Positions 14,797 to 24,910 of a stretch of DNA of 64,000 nucleotides are shown here, in pieces; position 1 is the stretch's first letter; each line of letters starts with the position of its first letter. Under the pieces are notes generated by a model, which did not search any database, was not told the DNA's origin, and saw only the letters and a list, made by a program, of their open reading frames with translations. The position numbers and the translations under genes were made by a program. The stretch is from Pseudorhodobacter sp. PARRP1 (GTDB lineage Bacteria; Pseudomonadota; Alphaproteobacteria; Rhodobacterales; Rhodobacteraceae): NCBI GenBank assembly GCA_002256245.1, contig NKIU01000006.1, forward strand, positions 1-64,000. The letters run 5' to 3'.

Positions 14797-17700
14797 GTTG
14801 GTTGACAGAGCTTACCGCGTGGAAGCCAAAGCGGGTCGGAACACAGAACGCAGACAAACTTTGGGCAGATGAGGCGCCGATCCGTGCCGATCTGTTCGGG
14901 ATGGAGCGGCTGGAGCATCACGCGGTCAGCCTTGCCGCTGCGCAAACCACAACACGCGGCAAGCCTGTTGTGGTCTCCAGCCTGCTTGCGCGGGTGAAAG
15001 ACAACGCGCAGGCCTTGCTGGATGCCTATCGGTTTGGCGCGCAGACGCTGGATGCGGGCCATCCGATCACGCCGGCTGCCGAATGGTTGCTGGACAATTT
15101 TCACATCGTCGAACAGCAACTGCGCCAGATCCAGCAGGATCTGCCACCGGGTTATTATCGCCACCTGCCAAAGCTGGCTGATGGGCCGCTGGCGGGGTAT
15201 CCGCGCGTGCTGGGGCTGGCCTGGGCCTATGTCGCCCACACCGACAGCCTGTTGTCCGAGACCGGGCTTTTGCGATTCGTGCAAGCGTATCAAACCGTTC
15301 AGCCGCTGACGATCGGCGAGTTGTGGGCGGTTGCGATCACCATGCGGATTGTGCTGATCGAAAATATGCGCCGTCTGGCGGTGCAGATCAGCGAAGGCAG
15401 CCGGTTGCGACAGGCCGCAGATGCGATGGTGGACCGCGTTTTGGCCGCTGGCGCTGCGGGCGGCTCTCGCCATGCCATCATGGCCGAGCTTGACGGCATG
15501 GATCTGCCCGAAATCATGGCGGCTCAGGTGGCCAAACGGCTGCGCGGCACCGACCCTGCGGAAACGCCCTTGGCTGGCTGGCTTGAAGAGCGGCTAAAGC
15601 CTTTGGGGCTGTCGGTCGAGGATGCGGTGGCCCGCGCGCAGGCGCGTCAGGGGGCCTCGAACGTCACGATGCGCAACATCGTCGCCTCGATGCGGCGGTT
15701 GTCGGAAATGGATTGGGCCGAGTTTTTTGAAGCGGCCAGCCTGATCGAGGCGCGGCTGCGCCAAAGCCCCGGCTATGGCGCGATGGATTTTGCCACGCGC
15801 AACAGCTATCGCACCGCGATCGAGATGTTGGCGCGCCATTCCGGCCGGGATGAAATCGCGGTGACAGAGGCGGCTTTGGCGCGGGCGCAGGCGGGCGACA
15901 CCGCAGCCGCGCGCGATCCGGGTTTTGTGCTGCTGGGGGCGGGAAGGCAGGCGTTGTGCCGTGATCTGGGCTATGCGCCACCGCTGCGGGCGCGGTTGGG
16001 GCGTTTGGTGCTGCGGTCGGGTCTGGCGGGGTATCTGGGCGCGATTGGCGTGGCCTCGTTGCTGTTTCTGGCGTCGGCGCTGTGGCTGACCGGGCTGCAC
16101 ACGGCCGCCTTGGTGCTGACGGGGGCGTGGCTTTCGTTTGATGCGGGAATGGCGCTGGTCAATCTGGTGATCACGCGGTTGGTCGGGCCAAAGCCCCTGC
16201 CCGCCTTGTCGCTGGAAGACGGCATCCCGGACGATCTGCGCACGCTGGTCGCGGTGCCGGTGTTGCTTGGCGATAGGCAAGACCTGATGCAGCAGATTGA
16301 ACAGCTTGAGGTGCATCATCTGTCCAGCATCGGCGGGGCGGTGCATTATGCGCTGCTGTCCGACGGCCCCGATGCCCCACAAGCGACCACAGCGCAGGAT
16401 GAGGGTTTGATCACCACCGCTCGCCGCGAGATTGCCGCGCTGAACGCCGCCTACCCGTCAGAGCACGGCGACCGGTTCTTGCTGCTGCACCGCCAGCGTC
16501 AATGGAATCCCTCTGAAGGGGTTTGGATGGGATGGGAGCGCAAGCGCGGCAAGCTGATCGAGTTGAACCGCCTGCTGCGCGGTGCCCGCGATACCAGCTT
16601 TTTGCCCGGATCGGTGGTGCCGCAGGGCGTGAAATTCGTCATCACGCTGGATGCGGATACAAGGATCATGCGCGACACCGTGCGGCGCTTGATTGGCAAG
16701 ATGGCGCATCCGCTGAACCGCGCCGTGCTGGACAAGGCCAGCCAGCGCGTGACCCAAGGCTACGGCATTTTGCAGCCGCAAGTGACGCCCACCCTGCCCT
16801 TGGGGCTGGAAGGCTCGCTCTATCAGCGGATTTCGTCCAGCCCCGGCGGGATAGAGCCCTATGCGGCGGCAAGTTCCGACGTGTATCAGGACCTGTTCGG
16901 CGAGGGGTCGTTTACCGGCAAGGGCATCTATGATGTCGATGCCTTCGAGGCCGCCATCGCAGGCCGCGTGCCCGACAACACCCTGCTAAGCCATGATCTG
17001 TTCGAGGGCAGTTTTGCCCGCGCGGGCCTTGCTTCAGACATTCAGGTGATCGAGGATTTTCCGGCACGCCAAGACGTTGACGCCCGCCGTCAGCACCGCT
17101 GGGTGCGCGGGGATTGGCAACTGCTGCCGTGGATCACCGGGGCGCGCCAGACCGTGGGCGGGATATCGGCGGTCAATCGCTGGAAGATGATCGACAACCT
17201 GCGCCGCTCGTTGCTGGCACCGGTCGCGGTGCTGTCGCTGTTTGCCGGTTGGTTGCTGCCGTTGCCGCAGGCTGCGGCGTGGACGGTTGCGGTGCTGGTT
17301 TTGCTGGCGCTGCCGCGCGTGATCGGGCTGCCGCTGGCGATGTTGCCGGGCCGCGCTGGCATCACCGCGCGCAGCCATTTTCAGGCGCTTTTGGCCGATG
17401 TGAAACTGGCCTTTGCGCAGATCGCCTTGAACATGGCGCTGCTGGCCACGACCGCTGCGTGGATGGTTGATGCGGTTGTGCGCACGGAGGTGCGGCTGCG
17501 TCGCGGCACGCATCTGCTGGAATGGGTGACAGCGGCGCAATCGGGCGGCGGTGGCTTGCCCAGCTATGCCCGGTTTTATCTGCACAATCTGCGGGGCATC
17601 GCCTTGGCCGCCTGCCTGTGCGGCTTGGCCGTTGCGATCAACCCGCAAGTCTGGCCACTTGGCCTTGGCTTTGCGGCGGTCTGGCTGGCCTCGCCTGCCA

Positions 17701-20700
17701 TTGCGCGCGCGATCAGCCTGCCGCGCTCGGGCCGCGCGGCGCCACCGCTCAGCCCCGCCCAGCATGACGAGTTACGCCTGATTGCCCGCAGCACGTGGCG
17801 GTATTTTGAGGCCTTCGTCACGCCAGAAAACAACTTCCTGCCGCCTGACAACTTTCAGGAAATCCCGCGCCCGGTGGTCGCCACCCGCACCTCGCCCACC
17901 AACATCGGGCTTTATCTGCTGTCGGTGGTGGTGGCGAAGGATCTGGGTTGGATCGGTCAGGCCGAAGCCCTGCGCAGGATCAACGATACGCTTGCCACGC
18001 TGGCGCGGATACCGCGCTTTCGCGGCCATCTTTACAACTGGTATGACACCACCGACCTGCGGATACTCGAGCCTGCCTATGTCTCAAGCGTCGATAGCGG
18101 CAACCTTGCGGGCCATCTGATTGCGGTGGCGCAGGCCTGTCACGAATGGGCGGATCAGCCAACACCCGCCGATCCGCGCGGGGCAGACGACGCGTGCGCC
18201 TTGGCGCTTGCGGCGCTTGCGGCCGCACCGCATCCGCACCTGTCCGCGCTGCTCGCGCGTGTGGCGACCGAACCCGGCCTTGTGGCCGAGGCCGTCGCAA
18301 TGGCCGAGGCGCATGGCGGGGCAGACTCCGACATCGCGTTCTGGACCCGCGCCATCGCCGCCACCCACGCCAGCCAATCCGCAACGCCCGCCCAGCCAGA
18401 CCAGCTGCGCGCCGCCGCCGAGCAGGCCCGGCAACTGGCGATGGACATGGAATTCGGCTTTCTGATGCAGCCGGAAAAGAAGCTGATGTCGATTGGCTTT
18501 TCGGTTGCGACCAACGCGCTGGACGCCAACTGCTATGATCTTCTGGCCTCCGAGGCCCGCTTGGCCAGCCTGTTTGCCATTGCCAAAGGCGATGTCGAAA
18601 CCCGGCACTGGTTTCGGCTGGGGCGCGCGGCGACCCCGGTTGGCGCGGGTTCTGCGTTGATTTCGTGGTCGGGCAGCATGTTTGAATATCTGATGCCGTC
18701 GCTGGTGATGCGCGCGCCTGCCGGGTCGGTGCTGGATGATACCAACCGCCGGGTTGTCGCGTTGCAGAAAGCCTACGGCGCAAGTCTGGGCATACCGTGG
18801 GGGATTTCGGAATCGGCCTACAACGCCCGCGATCTTGAGATGACCTATCAATATTCAAACTTTGGCGTGCCGGGATTGGGGCTGAAGCGCGGTTTGGGCG
18901 AAAACCGGGTGCTGGCCCCCTATGCCACCGGTCTGGCCACGATGGTGGACGCAGCTGCGGCGTTGCAAAACTATGCCGCGCTGGCGGCTTTGGGGGCGAA
19001 GGGGCGCTTTGGCTTCTACGAGGCGGTGGATTTCACCGCATCCCGCCTGCCCGAGGGCACATCAAGCGTGGTGGTGCGCAGTTACATGGCCCACCATCAG
19101 GGCATGACCATCACCGCGATGGCCAATGTGCTGCAAAACGGTCGGCTGCGCGCGCGGTTCCATGCCGATCCGGTCATTCAAGCGGTCGAGTTGTTGCTGC
19201 AAGAACGCGTGCCGCGCGATGTGGCGATTGCACCGCCGCGCGCCAAAGAGGTGTTGGTCGCCGCGGTAGAGGCGCTGGCGACCCCGGTTGTCCGCCACTT
19301 TGAGAACCCCGTTGCCGCCACGCCGACGGCGCATCTTCTCTCGAACGGCAGCTACGGTGTGATGCTGACGCCCACGGGCGCGGGCTATAGCCGCTGGCGC
19401 GATCTGGCGATCACCCGCTGGCGCGCCGATGCGACCCAAGCGCAGCACGGCAGCTTTGTCTATCTGCGCGACGTGCGTGGCAGCGGCCAGTGGTCGGCGG
19501 GCGTGCTGCCCACCGGGCGCGATGCGGGCCAGCACCGCGCGGTGTTCTGCGAACATCACGCCGCCTTCACCCACACCGACGGCGATCTGGCGACGCATAC
19601 CGAAGTTGTCGTCTCGGCCGAGGATGATGCCGAGGCGCGGCGTGTCAAGCTGACCAACACCGGCCGCACCCCGCGCGAGATCGACGTGACCTCTTACGCC
19701 GAACTGGTGCTGGCGGCCCCGTCGTCAGACCTTGCGCATCCGGCGTTTTCCAAGATGTTCGTCGTCACCGATTACCTGCCCGAATTGGGCGTGCTGATCG
19801 CCACGCGGCGCAAGCGCAGCCCGTCTGACCCCGAGGTGTGGGCTGCCCATATTGTGGTTGTCGAAGGCAAAGAAACCGCGCCCGAGCAATATGAGACCGA
19901 CCGCGCGCGCTTTATCGGGCGTGGGCAAAACCTGGCCGATCCCGCAGCCGCCGATGCGCCGCTTTCGGGCACCACCGGCACCGTGCTGGACCCGATCTTT
20001 GCGCTGCGCCGCCGCGTGCTGGTGCCCGGCGGCGGCACCGCCCGGCTGACCTTCTGGACCATGGTTGCAGACACGCCCGAGGCTTTGCTGGATCTGGTCG
20101 AGCGTCACCGCGACCCGTCGGCGTTTGGCCGTGCCGTCACTTTGGCGTGGACGCAGACCCAGGTGCAACTGCGCCACTCGGGTGTCAGTGCGGCGAATGC
20201 CGCAGATTTCCAACGGCTTGGCGGGATGATCCTGCGCGGCGATGCGCGGTTGCGCACCAACACCGCGCAAATCCGGGCCGGGGCCGGGCCGCAATCTGAT
20301 TTGTGGGCGCTCAGCATTTCGGGCGATCTGCCCATCGTGCTGTTCGTGATCACCGACGCCGAGGATATCGCGCGGCTGCACGAGGTGCTGGCGGCTGCCG
20401 AATACTGGCGGATGCGGCAGTTGGCGGTCGATCTGGTGATCCTGAATGATCGCGCCTCGTCCTATGTGCAAGACTTGCAGGTGGCGCTCGAGGCGGCTGT
20501 CCGCTCGGCGCAGGCGCGCCCCGGTGGGATGGGGGCGGCGGGCAAGATCTACACCCTGCGCACCGATATGATGCCGCCCGAAACCCGCGCGCGCCTGTTC
20601 GCAGCGGCCTCGGTTGTGCTGATGGCCACGCGTGGCACCATCAGCGCCCAGCTTGATCTGTTGCCCGATCCGGCACCTGCCCCGGCTTTGCCAATGGCCA

Positions 20701-23129
20701 AAGCAGCCGAAACGGTCACGCCGATCACCCCGCCACAACTGGAATTCTTCAACGGAATTGGTGGGTTCGATCTGGATGGCCGCGAATATGTCACCGTGCT
20801 GCAAGACGGCCAGACCACCCCTGCCCCATGGATCAACGTGATCGCCAATGCGGGCTTTGGCTTTCAGACCTCGGCCGAGGGCAGCGGGTTTACATGGGCT
20901 GAAAACAGCCGTGAAAACCAGATCACGCCGTGGTCGAATGATCCGGTCAGCGACCCTGCGGGCGAGGCGGTGTATCTGCAAGACCTTGACAGCGGTCAGA
21001 TCTGGACCCCCACCGCCTTGCCGATCCGCAGCAAGGGCAGCTATATCGCCCGCCACGGTTTTGGCTATTCGCGCTTCCAGCACAGCGCGCATCAGATTGA
21101 CGCCGATATGGTGCAGTTCGTGCCGTTGGATGCGTCGGTCAAGATCACACGGCTGACCCTGCGCAACACATCGGACCGCCCGCGCAAGCTTTCGGTGACG
21201 GGTTACGCCGAATGGGTGCTGGGCACCTCGCGCCAGGCCACAGCGACGGCACTGATCACCGAGGTTGATGGCGATACCGGCGCGATCTTTGCCCGCAATC
21301 CGCGCGGCATGGCGTTTCCGGGGCGTGTGGCCTTTGCCGACATGGGCGCCGAGACCACCAGCCGCAGCGCAGACCGGGGTGAAATTCTGGGGCGGGCGGG
21401 CTCGATGGCGGCACCGGCGCGGTTGCGCGGGCTGTCGGGCAATGCAGGGCCAAAGTTTGATCCCTGTGCCGCGTTGCAGCGCGATATCGCGCTGGCACCG
21501 GGGCAAAGCATTGAGGTGACGTTCCTCATTGGGCAAGCCGACACCGCAGAAGCCGCGCGGGCGCTGATCCATGCCACCCGCGCGCTTGATGTGCCATCTG
21601 TGCTGCAAAGCGTCACGGCGTGGTGGGCCAACCTGCTGGGGGCGGTGCAAGTGCGCACGCCTGATCGCGCGTTGGACATCATGCTGAACGGCTGGCTGAT
21701 GTATCAGGCGCTGGCCTGCCGCATCTGGGCGCGCGCCGGGTTCTATCAGGCCAGCGGCGCTTATGGTTTCCGCGATCAGTTGCAGGACGGCATGGCGCTG
21801 ACCGCTCTGCGCCCCGAAATGACCCGCGCGCACCTTTTGCGGGCTGCCGCGCGTCAGTTCCCCGAAGGCGACGTGCAGCACTGGTGGCTGCCGCACTCGG
21901 GCCAAGGCGTGCGCACCCGCATCTCGGATGACCGCGTCTGGCTTGGCTATGCGGTGGCGCAGTATATCGCGGTCTCGGGCGATGCGGGCGTGCTGGACGC
22001 GGTGATCCCGTTTCTGGACGGCCCCGATCTGCGCCCCGGCGCGCATGACGATTTCTTCCAGCCCGGCCTGTCGGACGCCAGCGCCACGCTGTTTGAACAT
22101 TGCGCCCGCGGCCTGGACCAAGCGGTTGCGATGACCGGGGCCGATGGGATGCCGCTGATCGGCACAGGCGACTGGAACGACGGGATGAACCGGGTGGGCG
22201 AGGCCGGGCAAGGCACGTCGGTGTGGTTGGGCTGGCTGCTGATCGCCACCATCCGCGCCATCCTGCCCCTGGCCGAGCCACGCGACCCCGCCCGCGCCGC
22301 CCGCTGGCGCGATCACGCCGAGCGCGTCCGCCTGGCGATCGAGCAGGATGCCTGGGATGGCGCCTGGTATCACCGGGGCCGGTTTGACGATGGCAGCGTG
22401 CTTGGCTCTTCGGCGTCAGAGGAATGTCAGATCGATTCGATTGCGCAGTCTTGGGCGGTGCTGTCGGGCGGAGCGGACCCTGAGCGTGCGGCGATTGCTA
22501 TGCAATCGGTGATGGATCACCTGATCAAGCCGGATGTGGCCCTGCTGTTCACGCCGCCGTTTGATCACTCGATGCCCGATCCGGGCTATATCAAGGGCTA
22601 TCCGCCGGGCCTGCGCGAGAATGGCGGCCAGTATAGCCATGCCGCAATGTGGGCGGTTATGGCGCAGGCCAGACTTGGCAATGGCGATGCGGCGGGCGCG
22701 CTGTTTGCGCTGCTGAACCCGATCAACCATGCCCGGACGCCCGATGAGGCCGCGCGTTACAAGGTAGAGCCCTATGTGATTGCCGCCGATGTCTATTCGG
22801 TCGCGCCGCACGTTGGGCGCGGCGGGTGGACGTGGTACACAGGCTCTGCCGCCTGGATGTATCGCGCCGGCATCGAGGGTTTGATCGGCATCACCCGGCA
22901 GGGCGACACCTTGAGCTTTGCGCCATGCTTTCCAAAGGCTTGGGACAAGGTCGAGTTGCGGCTGACGCTTGGGCCATCGCCTTGCGATGTGACCATCCTG
23001 AACCCGCAGGGCTTGGGCACCGGGGTGACCTCGGCGCAGTTGAACGGGGTGGCCATCGCCTGCGAGGCCGGATCTGTGCGCGTGCCCCTGGCCGATCTGC
23101 ACGGCAGCCTGATCTTGCAGATCGGCTAG
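14793..23129 (+). CDS. ndvB: Cyclic beta-1,2-glucan synthase (NdvB/ChvB type)
   Basis: A 2778-residue inner-membrane enzyme that initiates, elongates and cyclises beta-1,2-glucan, a periplasmic osmoregulatory polymer. An N-terminal region precedes membrane segments near 406-465. The GT84 glycosyltransferase core has DADTRIMRDT (from about 620) and RQHRWVRGDW (about 763-772, the QxxRW-type motif). Further membrane segments lie near 806-852, 869-899 and 929-972. After the glucoamylase-like region (NWYDTTDL, DSGNLAGHL, MAHHQGMT), the C-terminal GH94 phosphorylase part includes YGFRDQLQDG, GTGDWNDGMN (about 2455-2465), ENGGQYSHAA and GGWTWYTGSAAWMYR; this part controls chain length. The start is GTG, overlapping the upstream small gene by four bases. 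The length matches the family (about 2800). No dedicated exporter (NdvA) lies nearby. The stop overlaps the convergent kinase gene by four bases. Confidence 0.95.
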   Translation: MSWLTELTAWKPKRVGTQNADKLWADEAPIRADLFGMERLEHHAVSLAAAQTTTRGKPVVVSSLLARVKDNAQALLDAYRFGAQTLDAGHPITPAAEWLLDNFHIVEQQLRQIQQDLPPGYYRHLPKLADGPLAGYPRVLGLAWAYVAHTDSLLSETGLLRFVQAYQTVQPLTIGELWAVAITMRIVLIENMRRLAVQISEGSRLRQAADAMVDRVLAAGAAGGSRHAIMAELDGMDLPEIMAAQVAKRLRGTDPAETPLAGWLEERLKPLGLSVEDAVARAQARQGASNVTMRNIVASMRRLSEMDWAEFFEAASLIEARLRQSPGYGAMDFATRNSYRTAIEMLARHSGRDEIAVTEAALARAQAGDTAAARDPGFVLLGAGRQALCRDLGYAPPLRARLGRLVLRSGLAGYLGAIGVASLLFLASALWLTGLHTAALVLTGAWLSFDAGMALVNLVITRLVGPKPLPALSLEDGIPDDLRTLVAVPVLLGDRQDLMQQIEQLEVHHLSSIGGAVHYALLSDGPDAPQATTAQDEGLITTARREIAALNAAYPSEHGDRFLLLHRQRQWNPSEGVWMGWERKRGKLIELNRLLRGARDTSFLPGSVVPQGVKFVITLDADTRIMRDTVRRLIGKMAHPLNRAVLDKASQRVTQGYGILQPQVTPTLPLGLEGSLYQRISSSPGGIEPYAAASSDVYQDLFGEGSFTGKGIYDVDAFEAAIAGRVPDNTLLSHDLFEGSFARAGLASDIQVIEDFPARQDVDARRQHRWVRGDWQLLPWITGARQTVGGISAVNRWKMIDNLRRSLLAPVAVLSLFAGWLLPLPQAAAWTVAVLVLLALPRVIGLPLAMLPGRAGITARSHFQALLADVKLAFAQIALNMALLATTAAWMVDAVVRTEVRLRRGTHLLEWVTAAQSGGGGLPSYARFYLHNLRGIALAACLCGLAVAINPQVWPLGLGFAAVWLASPAIARAISLPRSGRAAPPLSPAQHDELRLIARSTWRYFEAFVTPENNFLPPDNFQEIPRPVVATRTSPTNIGLYLLSVVVAKDLGWIGQAEALRRINDTLATLARIPRFRGHLYNWYDTTDLRILEPAYVSSVDSGNLAGHLIAVAQACHEWADQPTPADPRGADDACALALAALAAAPHPHLSALLARVATEPGLVAEAVAMAEAHGGADSDIAFWTRAIAATHASQSATPAQPDQLRAAAEQARQLAMDMEFGFLMQPEKKLMSIGFSVATNALDANCYDLLASEARLASLFAIAKGDVETRHWFRLGRAATPVGAGSALISWSGSMFEYLMPSLVMRAPAGSVLDDTNRRVVALQKAYGASLGIPWGISESAYNARDLEMTYQYSNFGVPGLGLKRGLGENRVLAPYATGLATMVDAAAALQNYAALAALGAKGRFGFYEAVDFTASRLPEGTSSVVVRSYMAHHQGMTITAMANVLQNGRLRARFHADPVIQAVELLLQERVPRDVAIAPPRAKEVLVAAVEALATPVVRHFENPVAATPTAHLLSNGSYGVMLTPTGAGYSRWRDLAITRWRADATQAQHGSFVYLRDVRGSGQWSAGVLPTGRDAGQHRAVFCEHHAAFTHTDGDLATHTEVVVSAEDDAEARRVKLTNTGRTPREIDVTSYAELVLAAPSSDLAHPAFSKMFVVTDYLPELGVLIATRRKRSPSDPEVWAAHIVVVEGKETAPEQYETDRARFIGRGQNLADPAAADAPLSGTTGTVLDPIFALRRRVLVPGGGTARLTFWTMVADTPEALLDLVERHRDPSAFGRAVTLAWTQTQVQLRHSGVSAANAADFQRLGGMILRGDARLRTNTAQIRAGAGPQSDLWALSISGDLPIVLFVITDAEDIARLHEVLAAAEYWRMRQLAVDLVILNDRASSYVQDLQVALEAAVRSAQARPGGMGAAGKIYTLRTDMMPPETRARLFAAASVVLMATRGTISAQLDLLPDPAPAPALPMAKAAETVTPITPPQLEFFNGIGGFDLDGREYVTVLQDGQTTPAPWINVIANAGFGFQTSAEGSGFTWAENSRENQITPWSNDPVSDPAGEAVYLQDLDSGQIWTPTALPIRSKGSYIARHGFGYSRFQHSAHQIDADMVQFVPLDASVKITRLTLRNTSDRPRKLSVTGYAEWVLGTSRQATATALITEVDGDTGAIFARNPRGMAFPGRVAFADMGAETTSRSADRGEILGRAGSMAAPARLRGLSGNAGPKFDPCAALQRDIALAPGQSIEVTFLIGQADTAEAARALIHATRALDVPSVLQSVTAWWANLLGAVQVRTPDRALDIMLNGWLMYQALACRIWARAGFYQASGAYGFRDQLQDGMALTALRPEMTRAHLLRAAARQFPEGDVQHWWLPHSGQGVRTRISDDRVWLGYAVAQYIAVSGDAGVLDAVIPFLDGPDLRPGAHDDFFQPGLSDASATLFEHCARGLDQAVAMTGADGMPLIGTGDWNDGMNRVGEAGQGTSVWLGWLLIATIRAILPLAEPRDPARAARWRDHAERVRLAIEQDAWDGAWYHRGRFDDGSVLGSSASEECQIDSIAQSWAVLSGGADPERAAIAMQSVMDHLIKPDVALLFTPPFDHSMPDPGYIKGYPPGLRENGGQYSHAAMWAVMAQARLGNGDAAGALFALLNPINHARTPDEAARYKVEPYVIAADVYSVAPHVGRGGWTWYTGSAAWMYRAGIEGLIGITRQGDTLSFAPCFPKAWDKVELRLTLGPSPCDVTILNPQGLGTGVTSAQLNGVAIACEAGSVRVPLADLHGSLILQIG

Positions 23130-24001
23130 GGCGCGGCACCCTGCCCCGCCACATGCCGCGCTGCCGCTTTTGCGGCGGCGGCGCTGGCTTCGGCCACGGT
23201 GGCGCCTTGGCAAAGTGCCGCCCCCAGCGCGCCGATGAAAGCGTCGCCTGCGCCGTGGCTGCTGACCACCGCCACCTTGTCGGCTGCGATTTTCAGGCAG
23301 GCGTCCTCGGATGTCCAGATCGCCAGCCCCTTTGATCCTGCGGTGACGATCACACAGTCAAACCGCGCGGCAAGCTGCTGGGCGGCCTCGCAGGCGCTGG
23401 CCAGACAGCAGACCTCGGCGGCACCCATCATCTCGGCCTCAACCGCGTTGACCACCAGAATATCAATCAGCGCCGCAAACTGGCGCGACAGCGGGCGGAA
23501 CGGGGCGGCGTTCAGCACCGTGCGAATGCCGCGCCGCCGGGCCTCGGTTGCGGCGGCCAGATTGACCGCCTCGGGCACCTCATTCTGCAAAATCAGCAAA
23601 CCCACGTCCGACCACAGCGCATCATCGCCCAACCAAGCCGGGTCAATCAGCGCATTGGCCCCCGACACGATGGTGGCCGCGTAATCCCCCGCCTTGTCTT
23701 GCAGCGCCACACTCATGCCCGAGCCTGCACCCGCAACCACACGCACAGCCTGAGTCTCGACGCCGCCTGCGATCAGCCCTGCGGTCAGAAAACGGCCGAA
23801 ATCATCCTGACCCACAGCACCCAGAAACCGCGCCGCCGCACCTTGGCGCGCACAAGACACCGCCTGATTGCCGCCCTTGCCGCCGAATTTCGGATACCAG
23901 CGGTGGCCTACGGCGGTTTCATCGCGGCGCGGCAGATGCTCGGTCTCAACCATGATGTCATAGTGCAGGCTGCCTGCAACAAGAACGACAGATGCGGTCA
24001 C
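23126..24001 (-). CDS. PfkB family carbohydrate kinase (ribokinase-like)
   Basis: A 291-residue sugar kinase. FGGKGGNQAVSCARQGA (about 38-54) is the first PfkB signature and SSHGAGDAFIGALGAALCQG (about 251-270), with the catalytic Asp in GAGD, is the second. It phosphorylates a sugar or nucleoside with ATP. The GTG at 24001 was chosen: GAGGA lies just upstream, 11 bp after the regulator gene, and the predicted N-terminus TASVVLVAGSLHYDI matches ribokinase. The open frame continues 61 codons upstream inside the regulator and was not used. It is the last gene of the isomerase-RpiR-kinase operon. The substrate is not evident; ribose and rare pentoses are possibilities. Confidence 0.88.
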   Translation of the reverse strand: MTASVVLVAGSLHYDIMVETEHLPRRDETAVGHRWYPKFGGKGGNQAVSCARQGAAARFLGAVGQDDFGRFLTAGLIAGGVETQAVRVVAGAGSGMSVALQDKAGDYAATIVSGANALIDPAWLGDDALWSDVGLLILQNEVPEAVNLAAATEARRRGIRTVLNAAPFRPLSRQFAALIDILVVNAVEAEMMGAAEVCCLASACEAAQQLAARFDCVIVTAGSKGLAIWTSEDACLKIAADKVAVVSSHGAGDAFIGALGAALCQGATVAEASAAAAKAAARHVAGQGAAP

Positions 24002-24012
24002 GCGCGGGGTCC

Positions 24013-24867
24013 TCACAGCTTTCGTTTCGCCTGCACCGCACGCATGGTGCGGGCAAGATTGGCATCGGCTGCCGCGCGGTCGCGCTGCGCCACGGCGACA
24101 AACAGCGCATCCAGCAGGTTCAGTTGCGCAATCCGCGCGGTGGCATTTTCGCCCAGCAGCGGGTTGTTTTGTGCGGTGGAACACAGCACCACATCGACCA
24201 TGCGCGCCAGCGGACTGTCGGCATAGTTGGTCACGGCAATGGTGCGTGCGCCGTTACTGCGTGCCAGTTCCACCGCGTCAATCACCGCCGCCGTGGTGCC
24301 AGAGTGCGAAAACGCAAGCGCGACATCGTGCTGCGTCAGCAAGGATGCCGACATCGCCATCATATGCGCGTCGTCAAACACCTGAGCCCGGATGCCGATG
24401 CGCAGAAACTTGTGGCTGACATCGCGGGCAATCTGGGCCGATCCGCCAAGCCCGTAAAAATCGCGCAAACGGGCGCGGTGCAGGAAATCTGCGGCGCGCT
24501 CGAACGCGGCAAGGTCCAGAATGGCAAAGGTTTCCTCCAGCGCCTGCATGGCGGTGCGAAACACCTTCTGCACGATCTCGCCCGCCGTATCCTGCGCACC
24601 GATTTCCGAATGCAGTGCTGCGGTGTCCGAGTTGTAATAGCCGATCAGCCCCTGCCGGAAATCGCGAAATCCTGCAAAGCCCAGTTTTTTGGCCACCTTG
24701 ACCACCATCGCCTCGGACACGCCCGAGCCTTGGGCCACATCGCGCAGGGGCGTGGCGTCGTCGATATCCTTGCGCGCCAGAATGTCGGCGGCGACCTTGC
24801 CCTCCAGCGGGGTCAGGCTGGGCAGCCGCATCCGTATCTGCGCCCCAACCGCGCGTGCATCGCCCAT
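24013..24867 (-). CDS. MurR/RpiR family transcriptional regulator
   Basis: A 284-residue regulator. The N-terminal RpiR helix-turn-helix reads SLTPLEGKVAADILARKDID, then QGSGVSEAMVVKVAKKLGF. The C-terminal SIS (sugar isomerase) domain has FYGLGGSAQIARDVSHKF and AFSHSGTTAAVIDAVELA, which bind phosphosugars. The start at 24867 has AAAGGG six bases upstream; Met six codons earlier (24885) lacks a good ribosome site. It lies between the TIM-barrel isomerase and kinase genes, so it probably senses their phosphorylated product. The 13-bp inverted repeat ahead of the operon is the likely binding site. Confidence 0.9.
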   Translation of the reverse strand: MGDARAVGAQIRMRLPSLTPLEGKVAADILARKDIDDATPLRDVAQGSGVSEAMVVKVAKKLGFAGFRDFRQGLIGYYNSDTAALHSEIGAQDTAGEIVQKVFRTAMQALEETFAILDLAAFERAADFLHRARLRDFYGLGGSAQIARDVSHKFLRIGIRAQVFDDAHMMAMSASLLTQHDVALAFSHSGTTAAVIDAVELARSNGARTIAVTNYADSPLARMVDVVLCSTAQNNPLLGENATARIAQLNLLDALFVAVAQRDRAAADANLARTMRAVQAKRKL

Positions 24868-24910
24868 CGCTATCCCTTTGTTCATCACAGGCCCGACAAA
24901 TGTCGTAAAG

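Noticed and set aside
19725-22373. An 882-codon open frame antisense to the cyclic glucan synthase gene
   Set aside because: It mirrors the codon phase of the real gene in GC-rich DNA, has low-complexity His/Arg/Gln-rich text, no motif and no ribosome site.
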